DNA from: Akkermansiaceae bacterium UBA6138
Lineage (GTDB): Bacteria > Verrucomicrobiota > Verrucomicrobiia > Verrucomicrobiales > DEV007
Direction: 5' to 3'
Length of the DNA stretch: 15,409 bases
NCBI GenBank assembly: GCA_002422425.1
Contig: DIVG01000041.1
Span: 61,931 to 77,339, forward strand
Below the pieces are notes generated by a model. The model saw only the letters and a list, made by a program, of their open reading frames with translations, was not told the DNA's origin and searched no databases. Numbering within the stretch: position 1 is the stretch's first letter; every line of letters begins with the position of its first letter. A program made the translations under genes and the position numbers. Positions 12,442 through 15,409 of this stretch are shown here, piece by piece.

Positions 12442-14271
12442 ATGGATGTCGATGTCAATACTCTAGCCTGGGCCGTTCTCCTGCTGCCCCTCGTCGTGGC
12501 AGCGACGATCCTCCTCGGACTCAAACACTGGTCCGGTCTCAGCTCCCTCGTCTCGACGGGTTCGGCGCTTTTCACTCTTATTTTCTGCATCATCCTTGCA
12601 GCGGACGGTGAAGAGGTCGTCGACACCGCCTCCTACCCGTGGATCAATCTCGGCGAGCACCTCAGTCTCACGATCGGCTTCCAGCTCGATGCCCTCAGCC
12701 GCGGCATGATGCTGATCGTGACCTCGATCGGCTTCCTCGTGCATCTGTTCTCGCTCGGTTACATGAAGGATGATGAGGGCAAGTCGCGCTACTTCGCGTC
12801 GCTCTCGCTTTTCATGTTCTCGATGACGGGCATCGTCCTTGCCGACAACTTCGCGATGATGTTCATTTTCTGGGAACTCGTCGGGGTCAGCTCTTACCTC
12901 CTCATCGGCCACTGGTTCGATAAGGCCTCGGCCGCCGACGCCGCGAAAAAGGCCTTCCTCACCAACCGCATCGGTGACTTTGGATTCATGATCGGGATTC
13001 TCCTCGTCTGGATCCTTACCGGTTCTATCTACTTCGACGAGATCAAAACCGCCGTCGGGGGAGTGACCAATTTCGGCCTTCTCAACATCGCGGTGCTCTG
13101 TGTCTTCTGCGGCGCGGTCGGCAAGTCGGCCCAGCTCCCGCTCCACATCTGGCTACCCGATGCGATGGAGGGACCCACTCCCGTCTCCGCTCTCATCCAC
13201 GCCGCGACGATGGTCGCCGCCGGTGTCTTCATGCTCGCCCGTGTTGTCTTCCTGATCGAAGCCGCCGACATGGCCGCGACTGTGATCACCTGGGTCGGAG
13301 CCCTCACTGCCTTTGTTGCTGCGCTCATGGCGCTGCAGCAGAACGATATCAAGCGCATCCTCGCTTACTCGACCCTCTCACAGCTGGGCTATATGGTGAT
13401 GTCGCAGGGAATGGGCCAGACCGGGAGCGACGCGGGCATGTTCCACCTTTACACCCACGCCTTTTTTAAGGCGCTCCTCTTCCTCGGAGCCGGTGCCGTC
13501 ATCCACGCCTGCCACCACGAGCAGAACATCTGGAAAATGGGCGGTCTCCGCAAAAAGCTGCCCATCACCTTCTGGACCTTTGCGATTGGCACCGCCGCTC
13601 TCATCGCCGTTCCCTTCACCAGCGGATTCTGGAGCAAGGAGGCCATCCTTGAAACAGCTTACGGCAAGGAACTCTACGGTCCCTACGTCATCGCTATCAT
13701 CGTGGCCTTCCTCACCCCCTTCTACATGACCCGCCTTGTCATCGTCGCCTTCTTCGGAAAGACGCGGACGAAAGACGCCGATCATGCGCACGAGGTCGGC
13801 CCCGTCATGTGGGTGCCTCTCGTCATTCTCGCGGTGATGGCGGCTCTCTCCGCCTACGGTTTTATTTCCTCGCCGCTCCTTGCTCGCGGCTACGCTGACT
13901 TCGGGCATCTCTTCGGTCATTTCGGACTCACCGCGATCCTCTCCCTCATCGGACTCGCCGTCGGAGTCGCCGCCGCGATTTTCCTCTACAAGGGCAAAAG
14001 CAAAGATCCCGTCAGCATCCCGCTCTTCCGCAATAAGTTCTATATCGACGAGATCTACCTCGGGATGGTGCGGCTCTTCCAGGATTCGGTCGCGGCCTTC
14101 CTCGACTTTGTCGACCGCTTCGTGATCGACCCGCTTGTGGCCCGCTTCCCCGCCGGTCTCGCCGTCACCGCCGGATCGTTCCTCCGTGTCTTTCAGGTCG
14201 GCAATGTCCAGTCCTACGCCTTCTTTTTCGGAGTCGCCGTGGTTGCTCTGATCCTCTTCCTCATCCTCTGA
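12442..14271 (+). CDS. nuoL: NADH-quinone oxidoreductase subunit L (ND5 type, proton pump)
   Basis: NuoL is the distal antiporter-like subunit. The 609 residues match the usual length (613 in E. coli) and include the long lateral helix and terminal helix at the C-terminus (about 530-609). Key residues are E145 in FIFWELVGVSSYLL, K228 in GAVGKSAQLPLHIWLPDAM, H253 in PVSALIHAATMVAAG, H335/H339 and K343 around FHLYTHAFFKALLFL, and K399 in SGFWSKEAIL. They form the two half-channels and connecting axis of the pump, and none is missing. The start ATG at 12442 is preceded by TATTCC and no Shine-Dalgarno sequence, 24 bp after nuoK. nuoM follows after 23 bp, as in most nuo operons. Confidence 0.98.
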   Translation: MDVDVNTLAWAVLLLPLVVAATILLGLKHWSGLSSLVSTGSALFTLIFCIILAADGEEVVDTASYPWINLGEHLSLTIGFQLDALSRGMMLIVTSIGFLVHLFSLGYMKDDEGKSRYFASLSLFMFSMTGIVLADNFAMMFIFWELVGVSSYLLIGHWFDKASAADAAKKAFLTNRIGDFGFMIGILLVWILTGSIYFDEIKTAVGGVTNFGLLNIAVLCVFCGAVGKSAQLPLHIWLPDAMEGPTPVSALIHAATMVAAGVFMLARVVFLIEAADMAATVITWVGALTAFVAALMALQQNDIKRILAYSTLSQLGYMVMSQGMGQTGSDAGMFHLYTHAFFKALLFLGAGAVIHACHHEQNIWKMGGLRKKLPITFWTFAIGTAALIAVPFTSGFWSKEAILETAYGKELYGPYVIAIIVAFLTPFYMTRLVIVAFFGKTRTKDADHAHEVGPVMWVPLVILAVMAALSAYGFISSPLLARGYADFGHLFGHFGLTAILSLIGLAVGVAAAIFLYKGKSKDPVSIPLFRNKFYIDEIYLGMVRLFQDSVAAFLDFVDRFVIDPLVARFPAGLAVTAGSFLRVFQVGNVQSYAFFFGVAVVALILFLIL

Positions 14272-14294
14272 TCGAATTTTTCCCCGTTACCGTT

Positions 14295-15409
14295 GTGAGC
14301 ATCATCGAAATCATCGTCTTTCTCCCGCTCCTCGCCGCCCTCGCGGTGGGGCTGGGGTCTCCGGCCCGTTTCACGGCGATCGGAGCCTCGGTGCTGGTCC
14401 TGCTGCTCACTCTTGGAGTGGCGCTTCAGTTCAGTAGCTCCCTCGAAGGAGCTTATCAATTTGTGAGTTCAAGAGCCCTCCTCGAGATCGCCGGATTCCC
14501 CAAACTGAGCCTCGCCTTCGGTCTCGACGGCATGAGCCTCGTCCTCCTCCTCCTCTCCGCGATCGTCATGTTCGCGGCGATGATGGTCTCTCCGAAAGAG
14601 GAATCGATCCAGGGCAGCGCACGCCTCTACTATATCTCACTCCTCCTCATCGCAGGCGGAGCGATCGGGGCCTTCTGCTCGACCGATCTCTTTTTCCTCT
14701 ACGCCTTCCACGAACTCGCCCTCATTCCGACCTTCCTGATGATCGGGGTCTTCGGGAACGGGGAGAACCGGGTCCGCACCGCATGGACGATCACGATCTT
14801 CCTCGGTGTCGGCAGTCTGATCCTCCTCGTCGGGCTGATTCTCGCGGTCGGCGCGGTCGGTGCCACGACTTTCGACATCTCTTCCATCATCACCAACGCC
14901 AAAACCCCGGGCACCGCGATGAGCCCGGACATGCAGGGCTGGGTTTTCCTCCTCCTTTTCATCGGCTTCGGCATCCTTGTCTCTCTCTTCCCCTTCCATA
15001 GTTGGGCCGCGCCCGCCTATGCCGAAGCACCCACTCCGGTCGCGATGCTACACGCCGGCGTGCTGAAAAAATTCGGTCTCTACGGCCTCATCCGGATCGC
15101 CCTGCCCCTCGCCCCTGCCGGAGCCGAAAAATGGCTCAACCTCGTCCTCATCCTCCTCATCGGGAACATCCTCTACATCGGACTCGTCACGATCGCACAG
15201 AAGAAACTCGATCGCATGCTCGGTTACTCGAGCGTCATGCACATGGGCTACGTCTTTCTCGGCATCGCCGCCGGGAACCACATCGGGTTGTCCGGGGCCG
15301 TTCTCCTGATGTTCGCCCACGGCATTTCCATCGCCCTGCTCTTCGCGCTCTCGGGCTGGATGCGGGACCAGTTCGGCACCCTCGATTTCGACAAGCTCGG
15401 CGGTATCGC
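14295..15409 (+). CDS. nuoM: NADH-quinone oxidoreductase subunit M (ND4 type), 3' end outside window
   Basis: An open frame from the GTG at 14295 runs to the window edge, giving 371 residues, roughly three quarters of a typical NuoM (about 509 in E. coli). The product is strongly hydrophobic. Family motifs are FGLDGMSLVLLLLSAI (75-90), DLFFLYAFHELALIPTFLMI (131-150) with the buried pump glutamate E140, FPFHSWAAPAYAEAPTPVAM with the conserved H-S-W and E-A-P, and HAGVLKKFGLYGLIR with the lysine pair. KKLDRMLGYSSVMHMGYV further on matches the conserved 'D-k-lAYSSvsHmg' block. The segment 'APTPVAMLHAGVLKK' differs from the E. coli wording and fits a divergent ND4 subgroup. GTG is the only plausible start, because the position fits the first membrane helix and the nuoL stop is 23 bp upstream. 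nuoN would be expected next, beyond the window. Confidence 0.95.
   Translation, partial: MSIIEIIVFLPLLAALAVGLGSPARFTAIGASVLVLLLTLGVALQFSSSLEGAYQFVSSRALLEIAGFPKLSLAFGLDGMSLVLLLLSAIVMFAAMMVSPKEESIQGSARLYYISLLLIAGGAIGAFCSTDLFFLYAFHELALIPTFLMIGVFGNGENRVRTAWTITIFLGVGSLILLVGLILAVGAVGATTFDISSIITNAKTPGTAMSPDMQGWVFLLLFIGFGILVSLFPFHSWAAPAYAEAPTPVAMLHAGVLKKFGLYGLIRIALPLAPAGAEKWLNLVLILLIGNILYIGLVTIAQKKLDRMLGYSSVMHMGYVFLGIAAGNHIGLSGAVLLMFAHGISIALLFALSGWMRDQFGTLDFDKLGGI

Noticed and set aside
1..15409. tRNA, rRNA, CRISPR array, transposase, toxin-antitoxin or defence genes
   Set aside because: I looked across the window and found no sequence supporting any of these. Apart from the repeat at 9747-9873 the region looks like ordinary core-genome content.

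Overview
The window is GC-rich chromosomal DNA from a bacterium, most likely a member of the Verrucomicrobiota or a related PVC lineage. That placement is an inference from four things: the eno-ftsB pair, the style of the nuo proteins, the near absence of Shine-Dalgarno motifs, and a palindromic ATGGGCTTCCAGCCCAT-type repeat. I cannot confirm it without a database search. No tRNA, rRNA, CRISPR array, insertion sequence or phage gene was seen.

Left part (1-4628), small housekeeping and accessory genes. The end of an unrecognised plus-strand gene (2-424) runs tail-to-tail into a minus-strand cluster. Read in the direction of transcription, that cluster is a zinc-ribbon/DUF4190-type membrane protein (3818-3171), enolase (3006-1720), an FtsB/DivIC-type septum protein (1708-1343) and a HEAT-repeat protein (1270-425). 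Divergent from the zinc-ribbon gene is a small lipoprotein with a YHS/TRASH-like cysteine domain (3960-4334). It meets a DUF1232-type small membrane protein (4628-4335) tail-to-tail. Both convergent gene pairs abut with no spacer in the same hexamer, TGATCA, where each strand supplies one TGA stop.

Right part (4629-15409), a respiratory complex I operon read rightwards: nuoD, E, F, G, H, I, J, K, L and the first three quarters of nuoM, which runs off the window. nuoA, nuoB and nuoC are not upstream of nuoD, so this organism's complex I genes are split into at least two loci. The operon supplies the NADH-oxidising module (E, F, G), part of the quinone-reducing connecting module (D, I) and most of the membrane proton-pumping arm (H, J, K, L, M). 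NuoG is short and lacks the ligands of the N7 cluster.

The strongest regulatory signal is a perfect 24-bp palindrome at 4706-4729, directly upstream of nuoD. Its core, TTGTGAAATATTTCACAA, matches the operator of the NADH/NAD+-sensing repressor Rex. A sigma-70-like promoter (TTGACC, 17 bp, GATAGT) begins 4 bp after the palindrome. This suggests a direct redox feedback loop, with the enzyme that consumes NADH controlled by a sensor of NADH. A second unusual element lies inside the operon between nuoG and nuoH. Two identical 19-bp near-palindromes in inverted orientation form a REPIN-like large hairpin of about 125 bp, and it creates a spurious N-terminal extension of NuoH.
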